In this document: piece by piece, positions 43,036-54,946 of the stretch | How the letters are laid out: the number at the start of each line of letters is the position of its first letter | How positions within the stretch are numbered: position 1 is the stretch's first letter | Origin: Eupeodes corollae | Lineage: Eukaryota; Arthropoda; Insecta; Diptera; Syrphidae | Assembly: GCF_945859685.1 (NCBI RefSeq) | Contig: NC_079148.1 | Span: forward strand, 123,833,621-123,897,620 | Direction of reading: 5' to 3' | Length of the DNA: 64,000 nucleotides | Notes under the pieces: model-generated | What the model was told of the DNA's origin: nothing | Database searches by the model: none | The model's input: the letters and a program-made list of their open reading frames with translations, nothing else | Made by a program: the position numbers and the translations under genes

Positions 43036-45467
43036 TTCACCAATGCCCTAGCGAGAGAACTTCGTTCGAGTGACATAGCCCCACCAAACAACAGAAACCT
43101 GACAAATACAGAAATTAACCAACACTTACAACAGATGGACGAAACAATAAAACGAACGATGGAACGGACAATCCCAAAGTACAAAGAACGGGACCAAATG
43201 GACGCTTACAGAAACGCGACTATTGACGCACTACGTAGGCACAAGAGTGCCTTACTGACAAGACTCAAAAACTTTCACAGACGACTTACAGACCGACACG
43301 ACTTGGAGGTTAGGACTCTGAAGTCGTCAATAAAAAATGTCAATGTGTTGATTAAGGAGAACTACAGGCTATCAATTAACAAGTACTGGGACCGCAAGAT
43401 CCGGTCAGTTAATTCGAGTGACCCTAGTATGTTCCCCAAAATCAACAAGATATTCAGGAAAAAAAACGATAATGACCTTCCGTGTCTTAAACTCCAAAGA
43501 ACTGAAGAGAACAGAGACGTACTCAGGACAACGCAAATAGATCCAGAGTAAGCCATCTTTGACGATGACTTTTACATAATTGAAGATCCGAAGGAAAAAG
43601 TGGAGGCGGTGGGAGCTGCTTTCAAGCAAGTGTACAAGGTGAATGTTAGCATTCGCCCCAACCACGACCTGGAAAACAGAGCCCTACTTAATCACTTTTA
43701 CCTCCGTAATGATATGACAAAATGGCGATCTGAGAACAGCGGTTTCATGCGGTTCAATGACGATTCCTTGGCAAATGCCATAATCGCCGAGCAAACGGGA
43801 GAAAGTCCCTTGTTAGTGACGAAGGTTGAGCTTCAACTCATCTTCAATTCAATAAAAAATAAAAAGTCAGCAGGTGTCGATGGTATATCCAACGTTGTAC
43901 TAAGACATTTACCGATGGAAGCAATTGACATTTACACCAAACTCTTCAACAATGCACTGAATAATGCATATTATCCAGTGCATTGGAGACCGCTGTGGTT
44001 CATCCTCTCCCGAAAAAGGGAAAGGACAACTCCAACCCGTCAAATCTTCGGTCGATAAGTCTTCTTCCGAGCATCAGCAAAGTTTTCGAAAAAATCATTA
44101 ATAGGGCTCTGACTAAGTGGGCTGCGGACAACAAAATAATTCCGGATAAACAGTTCGGGTTCAAGGCGGGTCATGACACAATTCATGCTGCGTCTAAACT
44201 CGTTTCTGATATCCAATGGAATAAATCAAAACAACAAAGCACAGGCGCTGTTCTGGTTGATTTAGAAAAGGCCTTTGACACCGTATGGTTAGAGTGTCTT
44301 TACCTAAAACTGAGCAGGCTTGGAATAAGCAAGCCATTGTTGTATATACTTTATGATATGCTTAACGGTAGAAAGTTTGTTGTCAAAAGTGGCAATGTAA
44401 CTGCTATCACAACATTCACTATTAAAAATGGTCTTCAACAGAGAGCGGTGAATTCGCCGATTCTCTTCAGCAATTACACCAGCGATCTGATAGGTAGTCT
44501 TACAAAGGTAATTGCGTACGATGATGATCTAATTGCGTAGAGAACGGCCCGAAAGGTTGAGGTTATTAGAATTCTCTTGCATCGTTGTTTCGTAAAGATT
44601 CAGCGATATTGCGACGACTGGAAACTGAAAATAAATGTCCATAAGTCGGAGACAATTCTGTTCCGGACTCCGTTGGCTAGGGCCACGAGGGATACGTGTA
44701 AGAATGGTCATCATTGATCTTCACGGGCATCCATTAGCGAGCAAAAGTGTAGTGAAGTACCTCGATATCTAGTTAGATCAGTATTTATATTTCGATAGAC
44801 ATATAAATGCTGCTCTGCCAGGGCCAGAAAAGCCTTCGCTCTGACGAAACGGCTGTTTTACAGCAGTCGGCTTGACCCCAGAGTGAAGGTAATTTGATAA
44901 ATGGCCCTCATACGGCCAATGATTGTTTATGGTTGTCCTGAGTGGTTAAACGTTGCCCCTTCCCAGATGGAGAAGTTTCGGGTGTTCCAGCGGCAGTGTT
45001 TACGACTCTGTACCGGCTTATATAGAACAGCCGCAACTTCTTACGTGCATTACTTTTCCAACGAGGTCCTAAACAACAGGTCTCGAATCAACAGAATTGA
45101 CAATTTCGTGATAAAACTCGTTCGAGGTCACATTGCAAGAGCTATGTCTTCGACCAACAATTTAATTTTCGGGGCGTTCTATCCGAACGACGAGTATTTT
45201 GAGAGTGCACGCTTGAGCGGCTTCATTCCCCCAGATGCATTCCTCTTTTTAGATAGATGCGGTCTGATACAGGATAGATTGGCAGTTCCGTTAATCTACC
45301 ACGTCAGAACCGTGGATCGGCGACTCCTGTACAATCGGGACGTCATGGCACAAGGCGGAGCAGAGCTCCTGCGGTTCAGTAGGGCTGTGTCCGAAGGGGA
45401 CCGAACTGATAGGGTGAAGCAGGAAAACCAGTTTTGGTGGCTTCAATCGGCACTTGATATTGGGTAG
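43036..45467 (+). pseudogene. I/Jockey-like LINE ORF2 (linker, RT, C-terminal region)
   Basis: The linker region runs to 43551, where one in-frame stop occurs, and the same frame continues (43557-43985) into the RT fingers: KNKKSAGVDGISNVVLRHLP. A frameshift near 43985 follows. Then VVHPLPKKGKDNSN, ISLLPSISKVFEKIINRAL, DKQFGFKAGHDTIHA, GAVLVDLEKAFDTVW (palm Asp), NGLQQRAVNSPILF and IAYDDDLIA, in which the catalytic YADD reads YDDD. After a stop and a damaged stretch the C-terminal part (44901-45467) is open: LIRPMIVYGCPEWLNVAPSQ, RQCLRLCTGLYRTA, SGFIPPDAFLFLDRCGLIQD. Only a handful of lesions, so this copy is fairly young. Confidence 0.85.
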
Positions 45468-46056
45468 TCGCGATGGGGTTTTAAGCCTTGGCCGGCTTAC
45501 ATACTTGTTTTATAGTTTTAGGGTTTAGTTTTATGTAGAATAGGCATGGTGGCACACAAAAAAAAAATGCAAACAAAAAATTAAAATTTAAAAAAACAAA
45601 GAAAAAACATGGAATATAAAAAAATATAAAAAAAATTAAAAAAAAACATAAAAAAAGACAATAAAATATAAAAACAAAAAAACGTTAGATTTGCTGCTGT
45701 GGTTGTTTCAGTTATAAGTAGTTTATAGGTAAAATAGGTAGTTTAAGTTAGCTTTAAGTTTTATATTAAGGACCTTATTTTAAGTAGTTTTTTAAGTAAA
45801 AATAAAAAAGGACCTAGATATTAGTTTTTTCTCATAATTATCTAATAAATACAAAATAAATAAAATTTAAATTGAAGTTAAATAGATCTTAGGGCCAAAA
45901 GGCATTAGTAGTTACTGTCATAGTTTAACTTAGAGTATCCGTATGAGACCATTAAGTTATTTGTAAGTTATGGATAATTAGGCTAGTTTTATGAATTTTT
46001 GTCAAGATTTAAGATAGGTTCAAGAATGAATTAATAAAAATGAATTAAAAAAAAAA
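43036..46056 (+). mobile_element. I/Jockey-superclade LINE inserted in SINE D with 15-bp TSD
   Basis: Target duplication agtgcattgg(a/g)ctgt at 43021-43035 and 46057-46071, 14 of 15 identical. About 3.0 kb, 5' truncated (no endonuclease), with an A-rich 3' UTR (45555-45700 is extremely A-rich) and a terminal A run (46046-46056). Within the host gene's long intron, antisense to it. Confidence 0.9.
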
Positions 46057-46252
46057 AGTGCATTGGGCTGTCATGCTAGGGTTCTTGGGTTCAATCCCTG
46101 CCTGTGCCACCTAACTTGTCATGAAAAGTGTTTTCTCAAATTAGCCGTTCGAATTCGGCATATAAACTGTAGGTCCTTTCCATCTCTGGCAATATTACTC
46201 GCACACAGGAATGGTTGAGAGTTGTATGTCACTAGGCTTTGGTTCTTCATGG
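46057..46252 (+). mobile_element. SINE copy D, right part
   Basis: Continues SINE D with gtcatgctagggttcttgg, box B GGTTCAATCCC, a body shortened before 'acttgtcatgaaaag', then 'cgcacacaggaatggttgag' and the tail region. Confidence 0.85.
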
Positions 46253-46262
46253 CAAAAATAGA

Positions 46263-46386
46263 ACGCAAATATTTTAAAAATGTATGTTCGGTTCACGAAA
46301 ACCTAAAAACTTTTAAGCAAGACAAAACGAAAGACGGTATGGGAAGCTATCAGTGTGGGTCTCATCCCAACCTCTTTTTTTTTTTT
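46263..46386 (+). repeat. HLR-9: 3' end fragment of HLR
   Basis: acgcaaatattttaaaaatg, 'cttttaagcaagacaaaacg', 'gacggtatgggaagctatcag', gtgggtctcatcccaacctc plus a T run. Only 10 bp from the end of SINE D. Confidence 0.8.
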
Positions 46387-49127
46387 AATTTAGACCAATT
46401 TGGTATGATATACAGTTTGCATTTTGGAAATAAAATTGTATTTATATTTTCTATTTTTAAGATCTTATTTTAGATATTGAACAAAATTTTTCAAAGTCCA
46501 AAAAATATTGAGAAAAAAGAATACATCCCACGTCCTAGCTCACGTAAAAGCAAAGGAAAAATCCATTTTTAGTTTTCGAGCCAAAATGTTACTTATTAAC
46601 ATTTTTTAAAAATAAAATACTAAATAGTAGTTAATTACTTAATTAGGAATGGTTATTATTATAAAATGCAGAACACATGTTAAATGAAAATCATTGTGTG
46701 TAACTTTAAACTTTAATATGGAAGTTTTTAAAAGAGGTCTTATTTATTGAATTTCAAAATTTTACATTTTCTTCTTTCTAGAATCTCTAATCTAAATCTT
46801 ATTATTGTCGTTACCTTTTTTTGTAACAAAAATTTATTTCAGAAATGAATTTAAAAAATTCTAAGAACAGAAAACAGTTTTAGGTATTAAATATATCCGA
46901 ACAAATTATGATTTTGACTTCAATTGAACTTTATTCTACATATTATGAGATTGTTAAGATTTGGTATGAAATTAAAAAATATATTCTTTTTTATTAATTA
47001 AATAGTATTTTTAAATGACGAAATATTTTATAGATTTTTGTATTTCTCTCCAAAAATTAAAATAGGATTGCTTTTTTTTTGAGTAAAAACAGAAAAAAAA
47101 GAGAACAACGAAAAAGTAATACAAATTGTTTTTGAACTTTAACACCTTAAAAAAAAAGTTGACATTGAATGTATTTTCTTTCACTGCTAATTATGTTATA
47201 ATCATGTGAATATTAACGCTTTTCTGAAAATCCGTAATACAGGGTCTTCAAATGGACAAAAAATATACATTTAGAAAGTACTACGAAATAGATTTAGCGT
47301 CTAAAATATTTATTAGCTTCAATTATCAGTTTCTAGATCATAAGGGCACACAAGAGAATTTATCCTTCTCAGTGGTCTCTTATCCTAGCCTTTTATTTTA
47401 AAAACTACATTTGAGTTAATTTTCTGTTTCCATAATAATTTCTTACATCAAAAACCGTTAATTTTTATCTTAGCTATTTACTTTAGAGAATCACGTTAGC
47501 ACATTAGATCAATCCTTTCCAGAATAAGCTTTTTGAAATGTTTTTTTTTTCCTATCCTAGTAATGCCAAGTTTAACTCAAATCTCCGGTTTAAATATTGT
47601 TCATGATACTATACTCTATGTTAAGTATGATGTATCGTTGGTTCCTATTCCAAGTCGTAAAAATGTAAATTTTAATATTTGCATTCAATTAAGGGGAGAT
47701 TAAAATCTTTACACGAAACATTTTAATTGATCTAAGACTGAAATGAAATATAGAAAGAAAGAAAAAAATGCCTCAATAATAAATTCTTATGCTTGGAACT
47801 TGGAAAACGTATGCATGCATCGCAATTAATTGTTTTTTCTTTTTTTTTGCAGGAGGTATATTATTTCAAACATGATGAGAGTTGAATAATTCAGTGCGAT
47901 TTTCTTTTTTTTTGTTTTGTTACTTGTGTTCTTTAAGACATTCTTCTTCCTGAACATGCAACAAACATTGCTCTATAGTTCATGTATAATGAATAGAAAA
48001 GAATTTTAAGCTTCATTAATAGCCACAATAAAAGACTGAGTTTGAGTTCAGTATAAGGTATGAGTAAATGTAATCGTCGCTATCGTTATATGTAGCTACT
48101 AGCTTGTAGGTATACGTGCAAAAATTTCATTCTTTCTCTAATTAGTTTGTTTCCATTTGCTTAAAATGCCTCAATTAATTCATTTAAAAGTGAAAGTATT
48201 ATTTCAACAACGGGTTATATTCTTTAATAGTGATTTTCCCCCATGTAATTAGCACGTTCTTTAAAGATGAATCAAAAACATGATTTTTTTTGCTATCGAA
48301 AAGACTAAAAAATAGAAAACTACTAAAAGTATGTCATTTGTTGTGACATTTGACAATAAATATTTTACAATGTTAAACTACTTTTTTTTAATAATCATTT
48401 AATTGCGATTTTTAACTATCTAGAGTTTTAATTAAAGAATGTTGTTTAAAAAATAAAAAAAATGTTTGACCAATTACATATAGAACATTTCGCCATATAT
48501 TTAAAAAAAAGATAATTAAGGAATTTGAAACCTTTGCTGATGATTTAATTATGGTACTGTTATCAATACACAATACTGACTTTAGGACTTGCAGCAATCT
48601 TTTGATTAGTCGCTTAAAACAATTTTTTAGAGTTCAATATGCTTTTCGAACTGCTAAATGTGCAAGAATTCAAAACCTTTAATTTATACTTTCATATTTG
48701 AGATGCTATTAGTAAGTTTGTTACATTGTAGTTTTTCAATTTTTTTTTTAATTATAAATCGTTTGAAAACTATTGGGATGCAAATGGCTATTTGTGTACA
48801 TTTGCCTTAGGATGTTCTTTTTACGATAACAATTTGGACAAAATATTGGAAAATTAAATTGACCAAACATTTTACAGGATGCCAAAATGCTACTTTTATT
48901 CAGATATTGTATGAATTGAAAAAAGCAACTGACATTTTCTTTTACAAAAAGAGCTGACCACACGAATTTTTCAGCTCGTTTTTGATGAAAAAAAAAATGA
49001 ATTTAACTACGTACAATACTCGTACAATACCTTGTTACTAAACATCCTTAACTAAGATTCTGGGACTTAGGCCACCAATATTAAATTATTTATTTCTTAC
49101 TTCCACTTTATTTCTTGTTTTTCGTCC
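46387..49127. other. Intron sequence, AT-rich, no supported element
   Basis: No gene on either strand. A degenerate HLR-like 3' end may be present near 47350-47395 (ttctcagtggtctcttatcctagcc). Otherwise unassigned. Confidence 0.4.
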
Positions 49128-49260
49128 GATTTATCGAACTAAAAATTTTGACATTTCTCGAAGTTGACCTTTCAAGGTTTCTGTGTGTGGGAATTTTTTC
49201 ATCGTTCATATCTCAAGAACCAATTTCTTGTGAAGATGCAGAAAATACTTTAAAAAATCT
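49128..49260 (+). repeat. HLR-10: short 5' fragment
   Basis: gtccgatttatcgaactaaaa, 'ttttgacatttctcgaag', 'atatctcaagaaccaatttc' and 'gaagatgcagaaaatact' with internal deletions. Confidence 0.65.
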
Positions 49261-49336
49261 GTAACTCTACTACTTAAATACGTGATACTAAATAAATATA
49301 ATTTTGAAAAAAATCAATAAAAAGTTTTTAAATTTA

Positions 49337-50505
49337 AATAAGGAGTTATTGTAATCGGTCCGATTTGTCAAATTGGAAATTTTAACATTTCTCCACGCTT
49401 CAAGGTCTCTTGAGTTGAAATAAAAGATTTTTAGAAAGATGTCTGTGCTTGCGTGTGTGCGTACGTTCGTACGTCCGCAGTCCGTACGTTCGCGACGTTT
49501 TTTCGTCATCCATAGCTCAAGAACCAGTAGAGATATCGACTTCAAATACATTTTGTTCTACAGAAAATAATGCAAAAAAAGGACTCTCAAAAAAATTGAG
49601 TGGATGGCTTTTTTTTACAATAGCAGTTTAAAAAAGGTGAAAAAACTGAAAAAAAAATGTTTCACCTCGAAAATTTTACGAATGATATCATCTCCGAAAC
49701 AATTTTGTGCAACAAAAAAAAACCGAATTGACAGTTTTTTTTACAAAAAACCTAAAAAAAATTACTCAAAATTGATAAAAATTGAATTTCGACTTTTTCA
49801 AAAACTTGAGGTTATGGTTTTAAACTTATTTTATCTTATAAGAAATATTATTTTCAACATTCGGTTAAATTTTTGAGAAAAATTGATTTGAAAGTTTTTT
49901 TTATAAAAAATAAAAACTTAAAAGAAAATTTAACAAAAGTTGGTAAAAATTGATGGCTTAAAACTACTTTTATTTTTATAAAACTATTGTTGTCAACACT
50001 CATTCAAATTTTGAGAAGAATCGAATTGGCAGTTTTTTTTTACAAAAAAATAAAAACCTAACAAAAAAACAATACTAAAACTTGGTAAAAATTTACTTTC
50101 GACTCAAATAGCTTTTCAAAATTTAAAATTGTTGTCTTCAAACTTTTTTATTTCCCAGAACATATTGTTTTCGGTATTTGGTATTTTTTTTTTATAAAAA
50201 TCCAACAGTCCGTTTTTTTATAAAAAATAAACTCTACAAGAAATAATACGCAAATTTGGTAAAAATTGATGTTCGGCTCTTGATATCTCTCAAATTAATT
50301 TCATTCATCCAATTTTTAAAAACTTAAGAAATGCTACTTAAATTGGTAAACATTTTTTTTCGACTAAAAATCTATTTAACAAAACTAGATTTTCAAACTA
50401 AATAATTTAACTAACAACTTTTTTAACCCAACCCTACAAACTTTTAATTAAGACAAATCGACAAACGGAATGGGAAGTGTGGGTCGCATCCCAGCTTCTT
50501 TTTTG
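49337..50505 (+). repeat. HLR-11: nearly complete HLR missing its first bases
   Basis: Starts ataaggagttattgtaatcgg (palindrome half lost), has the GTACGT microsatellite (49445-49500), 'catagctcaagaaccagtag', internal units (landmarks about 49798, 49935 and 50108), the 3' block and gggaagtgtgggtcgcatcc then cagcttc plus a T run. Followed 12 bp later by SINE E. Confidence 0.85.
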
Positions 50506-50517
50506 TATTATTTTAAG

Positions 50518-50785
50518 ATCACCGTAGCGTGATGGTTAGTGCGTTGGACTGTCATGCAATGGGTCTTGGGTTCAATCCCTGCCACCTAACTTTTATCACG
50601 GGTACTGCCTCTTGCGAAGAATTGACTAAACCTCCAAGAGTAATTCTTGTAATTCGGCATATAAACTGTAGGTCCCTTCCATCTCTGACAACATTACTCA
50701 CACAAAGAAATGGTTGAGAGTTGTAAGTCACTAGGCCCTGGTTCTTCATGGACTGTTGCGCCACCTAATTTTTATTTTTTTAATA
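50518..50785 (+). mobile_element. SINE copy E
   Basis: accgtagcgtgatggttagtg, gcgttggactgtcatgcaat, box B GGTTCAATCCC, 'acgggtactgcctcttgcg', a body with a small deletion before 'aattcggcatataaactg', and the end gactgttgcgccacctaattt. Confidence 0.85.
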
Positions 50786-52135
50786 TTAAAAATACTTTAT
50801 TTTATACAAAAATCGAAAATTAAAATTTTCTCAAATTTTCCTCGATAGATGAAATTTTCATAAAATTTTTTCTTAGCTTTATTTTACAAAATATTTTTGT
50901 ATTGTTCCAGAAGGTATATTTTGTAATTTTAGAAAAATACTTTTTGGATACTGGAGGAAGTTCGTAAGACCCCAATCGTGCAATTTATTTATTTCTATTT
51001 TGGGTTATTTTTCATTATTTATTTTTTTTTTTATTATTTTTTTATTTTTTGCATGTTTGTCGCTTTGAAATAAAAATTTATATTTTAAATGTTTTTTTTT
51101 ACTGTGAAATTTGTTTCCATTTTTCTATGGGGACTTAAATCACGGAGCCACTTCAAACATGTCTCAATGTTAAGGTGTTTGACATTTGGTCAAATCAGTT
51201 AAGTTCTAAAATAATGTTAAACTTAAAGAAGAATTTATCATTACATTCTTTATTTGTTAAAATGTCTTCTCTTAGGTAATATGGTATGGTGGTTTTTATT
51301 AAGCTCAGTAAGAAATAAAACCTGTTGTAAACGGACAAATTCAAGAACATATTAAAACAAATGTTGTTTTTGTATAATCAATTTATCAAGAAATACATTA
51401 CTACGACTATCAGAACAAGTTTTCCAATTCCCTAAGCAAAGTTTGGCTCATTTATACTGTTAAAACAATATTTTCCCGGATATTAAATCATGGATGTCCA
51501 ATTGCGTAGATGGTGGATAATTAGCTGGTATTTCTTAAAAAATTCTAATAATCACGACCTGCAGCATCACAAATCTGACATCATTTCTAAGATTCGTGAA
51601 AAATAATTGGACATAACAATAAATATAAGAATTCAAACATCGTGATTATAGTTTGATATTTGAACCTCTCAGTTTCTAAAGATATTCAATACTCATACCA
51701 TTTTGATGAATGACTAATGTTAAGTTGACTCAAACATAATTAATTAAATATATGAATTGTTTGTACATTGTTGATTCGACCACAAAGGTAGGTAAACACT
51801 GATGCCTATGATGTCATGACCCTCTTTTTTTTATTTTGAAAGCTTTAACCACGCACAAAAGATTGCTTTCTTTTTTTTAAAGTTTTTTTTCGTTTGCAAA
51901 AATTCGTATGTTTACCGACCACTTTATGCCGGCATGACAGCGGTTCAGTGGCGGCTTGGCACTTTGATGTGAATGGATCAACAGTCAATCAACTTGGTAA
52001 ACATTTAATTCCAAAAAGCAGAACAATATCCAACCTCATTTTAGGGACTATATATAACTAGACAAGAAGGTATATAAAGCTCCTCCATCATCATCATCTT
52101 CATCTTCACGATGATGATGATTGTTTGTCACTCAC
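50786..52135. other. Intron sequence adjacent to exon 1
   Basis: AT-rich and unassigned. ATC/GATGATG runs at 52083-52118 sit next to the exon 1 donor. Confidence 0.45.
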
Positions 52136-52199
52136 CTAAGATACCCGCAGCAAGAAGCAGACTTAGAACCGTAGCTAACATAGATAATCCCATTGACAT
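52136..52199 (-). CDS. First coding exon (exon 1), signal peptide of the secreted-protein gene
   Basis: The start codon at 52199-52197 has a fly-like context (agaaacATG). The exon encodes 21 residues, MSMGLSMLATVLSLLLAAGI then L, with the hydrophobic core of a signal peptide and probable cleavage near the exon 2 sequence DAA-P. It ends at a consensus donor (CTTAG then GTGAGT). The split codon G|AT matches exon 2 at 41337. This phase match, together with signal peptide followed by a soluble sequence, is the basis for joining exons across 10.8 kb. No other good acceptor with matching coding sequence was noticed in between, but an additional skipped exon cannot be excluded. The intervening intron (41338-52135) contains SINE, HLR and LINE copies. 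Confidence 0.65.
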
Positions 52200-52300
52200 G
52201 TTTCTGTGAAGATCTTAGGATACAAAGGGATTATATTGTGAGAGGAAACAATAAGGCACACTGACACAGAAATGACACCAAATTTCGCTTTATTTTGTAA
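52200..52300 (-). promoter_or_regulatory. Possible core promoter and 5' UTR of the secreted-protein gene
   Basis: On the minus strand an initiator-like TCAGT has its A at about 52262, and an A/T-rich TATA-like stretch (CAAAATAAAG) lies about 30 bp upstream near 52287-52297. A start here would give a 5' UTR of about 63 nt with no upstream ATG before the signal peptide. Motif matches are weak and there is no transcript evidence. Confidence 0.3.
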
Positions 52301-53604
52301 TTTTTCTTATTTTTTAAATTTAAACACGACTTGGGATAGGCAACACGACAACGGTACAGAGCAAACTTTTATTCAACTTTTTTTTTATTTTGTTTTTAGT
52401 TTTTTGCACAGAAACGCGAATCCGCAACTCAAAAGCACAACTGAAACCTTAACCATGGGAGAGTATCTTTTATAATAGACGCAGCAGCAGCAACAGCCGC
52501 AACAGCTGTAGAAATAATAAAACAACAACAACAATTTAAAACAAAACAAAAAAGCAAAAACATAATGAAAATAAAAAATACTAAAAAAAAGATACCTATA
52601 CTCGTTCCGTCTTTTCTATAAGCTGTAGATAGGTTTTACAGTCGTATAGTTAGTCGGCATCCATCTTGCCGCCAATATCACGTTGACAGTGATGTGCAGA
52701 CAATTAATTCAAAATTCAGTTCGATCAGACAAAACTAAATTCACTAATCGAAAAGTTCGGTAAGTGCATAATTTGCAGTTAATTAGCCTTTAAGTAATCC
52801 TACAAACATTATTTTTAAACGTTCTATGTTTTTATTTGGCTTTGAAATGGGCGTCGTTTAGTTAATACTTAGGTAAAAGAAACATCGAAAAACTTAGACA
52901 AATTCGTAATACTAATTTTGATTATTTTACGACCAATTAGAGGCAAAATTGTAAAAAGGTAGCTAATACAATTTAGCAAGAGTTTTGCGAAGTTGATGTC
53001 AGGCCAGCCTATAAACTTGACAACAGAAAACATAGAAAACAGAAACAAACATATTTAAATTAGTCACAAATAATTCCCTACTAATTTATTTCGAACAAAA
53101 AACAAAATAAAATTAATATACTAATTAGAAATCCGGTTTTTGAGGCTGTTTAATGTTCAAGTTGCTTCAAGGTATTAAAGCAATAAAACATAGAACAAAA
53201 TTAAGACTATTTTGTATTTTTTTTAAATTAGTAAAAAAACCATTAAATAAAAGAACAATTTAGAGCAGCAAATAAAACAAGAAACACAGAAAACATTGCA
53301 TTAAAATATGAAAATTGTCAAAACTTTTTGTGCAAGTAAAAATATGTGTTGAAAAATGAGTAGAAAAATCAGTATTCAAAAGGATTTCAAGAAATAGTTT
53401 CCATAAGTGAATTAGGTTAAGTACATTAAAAAACAGCTCATATTAGAAGCCTGGTTGGCAGTTTGTACTTAAGATTAATAATTGACTGATATCAAAGGGA
53501 TTTAGCTAAGCTAACTTTTCGTTAGCAAACATTTTTAAAAATGACAAACACGAAACCACTTGGGTGACGTTTTTGAATATTGAATTAAGACATATTAAGA
53601 TAAC
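52301..53604. other. Upstream region of the host gene
   Basis: Includes CAGCAGCAGCAACAGC-type triplets (52487-52510) and the possible divergent first exon (52718-52759). The remainder is AT-rich with repeated 'acatagaaaac'-like phrases and no other feature. Confidence 0.4.
52718..52759 (+). promoter_or_regulatory. Possible divergent plus-strand first exon with initiator and splice donor
   Basis: TCAGTTCGATCAG at 52716-52728 matches the fly initiator consensus, and 42 nt later a full donor consensus occurs (TTCG then GTAAGT at 52760). The segment has no ATG, so it would be a noncoding first exon of a gene whose coding exons lie further right or beyond the window. It is oriented away from the minus-strand gene, with about 456 bp between the proposed starts. 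Inference from motif spacing only. Confidence 0.25.
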
Positions 53605-53880
53605 GTAGTACCCGTGACGTGATAGTTGGTGCCTACGACTGTCATGCCAGAGGTTCCATCCCTGCTGTACCACCTTTTTTTTCACGGGTAGCCCCTATTG
53701 CGTGGAGTTACAAATCCTATAACTGCAATTCAAGTCTTGAAAAGTGCTTTCTTAAATAACACTTTAGGATTCGGCATAATATATGTGGGTCCCCTCCATC
53801 ACTGACATTACTTACATACAGGAATGGTTGACAGTTGTGAGTCACCAGCGCCAGGTTCTCTACAAGCTGTTGCGCTATCT
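53605..53880 (+). mobile_element. SINE copy F, diverged
   Basis: gtagtacccgtgacgtgatag, 'actgtcatgccagaggttcc' with box B damaged (gaggttccatccctg), then 'cacgggtagcccctattgcg', 'aaagtgctttcttaaat', 'taggattcggcataata', 'acaggaatggttgacagttg' and an end abutting HLR-12. Confidence 0.8.
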
Positions 53881-53882
53881 TA

Positions 53883-54809
53883 TGTACTTCCTTTAGGAAG
53901 TTATTTTAATCGGCCTTATTTGTAGAATTGAAAATGTTGACATTTTTCGACGTTTCAAGATCCCTAGAGTCGAAATAAAAGATTTTTAGAGAGATGTATG
54001 TGAGTGTGTGTGTACGTAGGTTCGTACGTCCGTACGTTCACGTATTTTTCTGTCTTCCATAGCTCAAGAACTAGTAGAGATATCGACTTCAAATTAATTT
54101 TGTAATACAGATAATAATGCAGAAAGGACTCTCAAAAAATTGAGTGGGTAGGTTTTTTACCATAGCAACATTTTGGTTAACCCCAAACTTATCACGAGCC
54201 AAAGCGCTAGAGATTTGAATTAAATTTTAAATTGTAACGTGATACCAAAAATTTATAAATTAAAATAACTGACCAACAAATATTTGTCACCTCGAAAATT
54301 TTACGAACAAAAAAAGATTTTTTCTCCAAAACAATTTTGTGCAACGAAGAATTAAGTTTTTAACATTTAGTAAAATTAAAAAAAATCGAATAGACAGTTT
54401 TTTTTTACAAAAAATAAAAACCAAAGAAAAGAATTACTAAAATTTGGTAAACATTGAAAATATTGGCTTAAAACATTCAGACATTTTTTTCGACATTCAG
54501 AAATTTGTTTATGAAAATCCAACATTCAGTTTTTTTCATAAGAAATTAAAATCTAAAAAAGTAGTACCCAAATTCTACTAAAATTGGTAAAAATCGATTT
54601 GCGACTAAAAATGTCGTTAGCAAAAATAGATCTTGAAATCAAAATATTTTATCAAATGCAAAATATTGTTGGTTATTTTTAAATTTTTTAGAATAATTTA
54701 AATGATAACTTTTTTAACAAAACATGAAAACCTACAAACCTTTTAAGCAAGACAAATCGACCGACGGTATGGGATGTTATCAGTATGTTTCGCAACACAG
54801 CCTCTTTTT
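53883..54809 (+). repeat. HLR-12: HLR with few internal units
   Basis: Starts tgtacttcctttaggaagtt (palindrome AACTTCC partly mutated), microsatellite at 54000-54045, conserved 5' half to 'gagatttgaattaaat', then a shortened unit region, the 3' block and a mutated end (ggtatgggatgttatcag, cgcaacacagcctctttt). SINE F directly precedes it. Confidence 0.85.
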
Positions 54810-54946
54810 CATATTCATATTAAGAAGGCTTTGAAACCAAAAATAAAGTTTTAGGTACATATATCCAAGCATTTGAAGACCAACTACTTATTCGAATTTC
54901 AACTAGAAAACTACGATATTGAGTTTGCAATAAAAACACGATCTTA

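Noticed and set aside
42994..43551. 185-codon ORF as a host gene
   Set aside because: Its apparent start lies in the SINE head and upstream repeat; the body is the LINE ORF2 linker.
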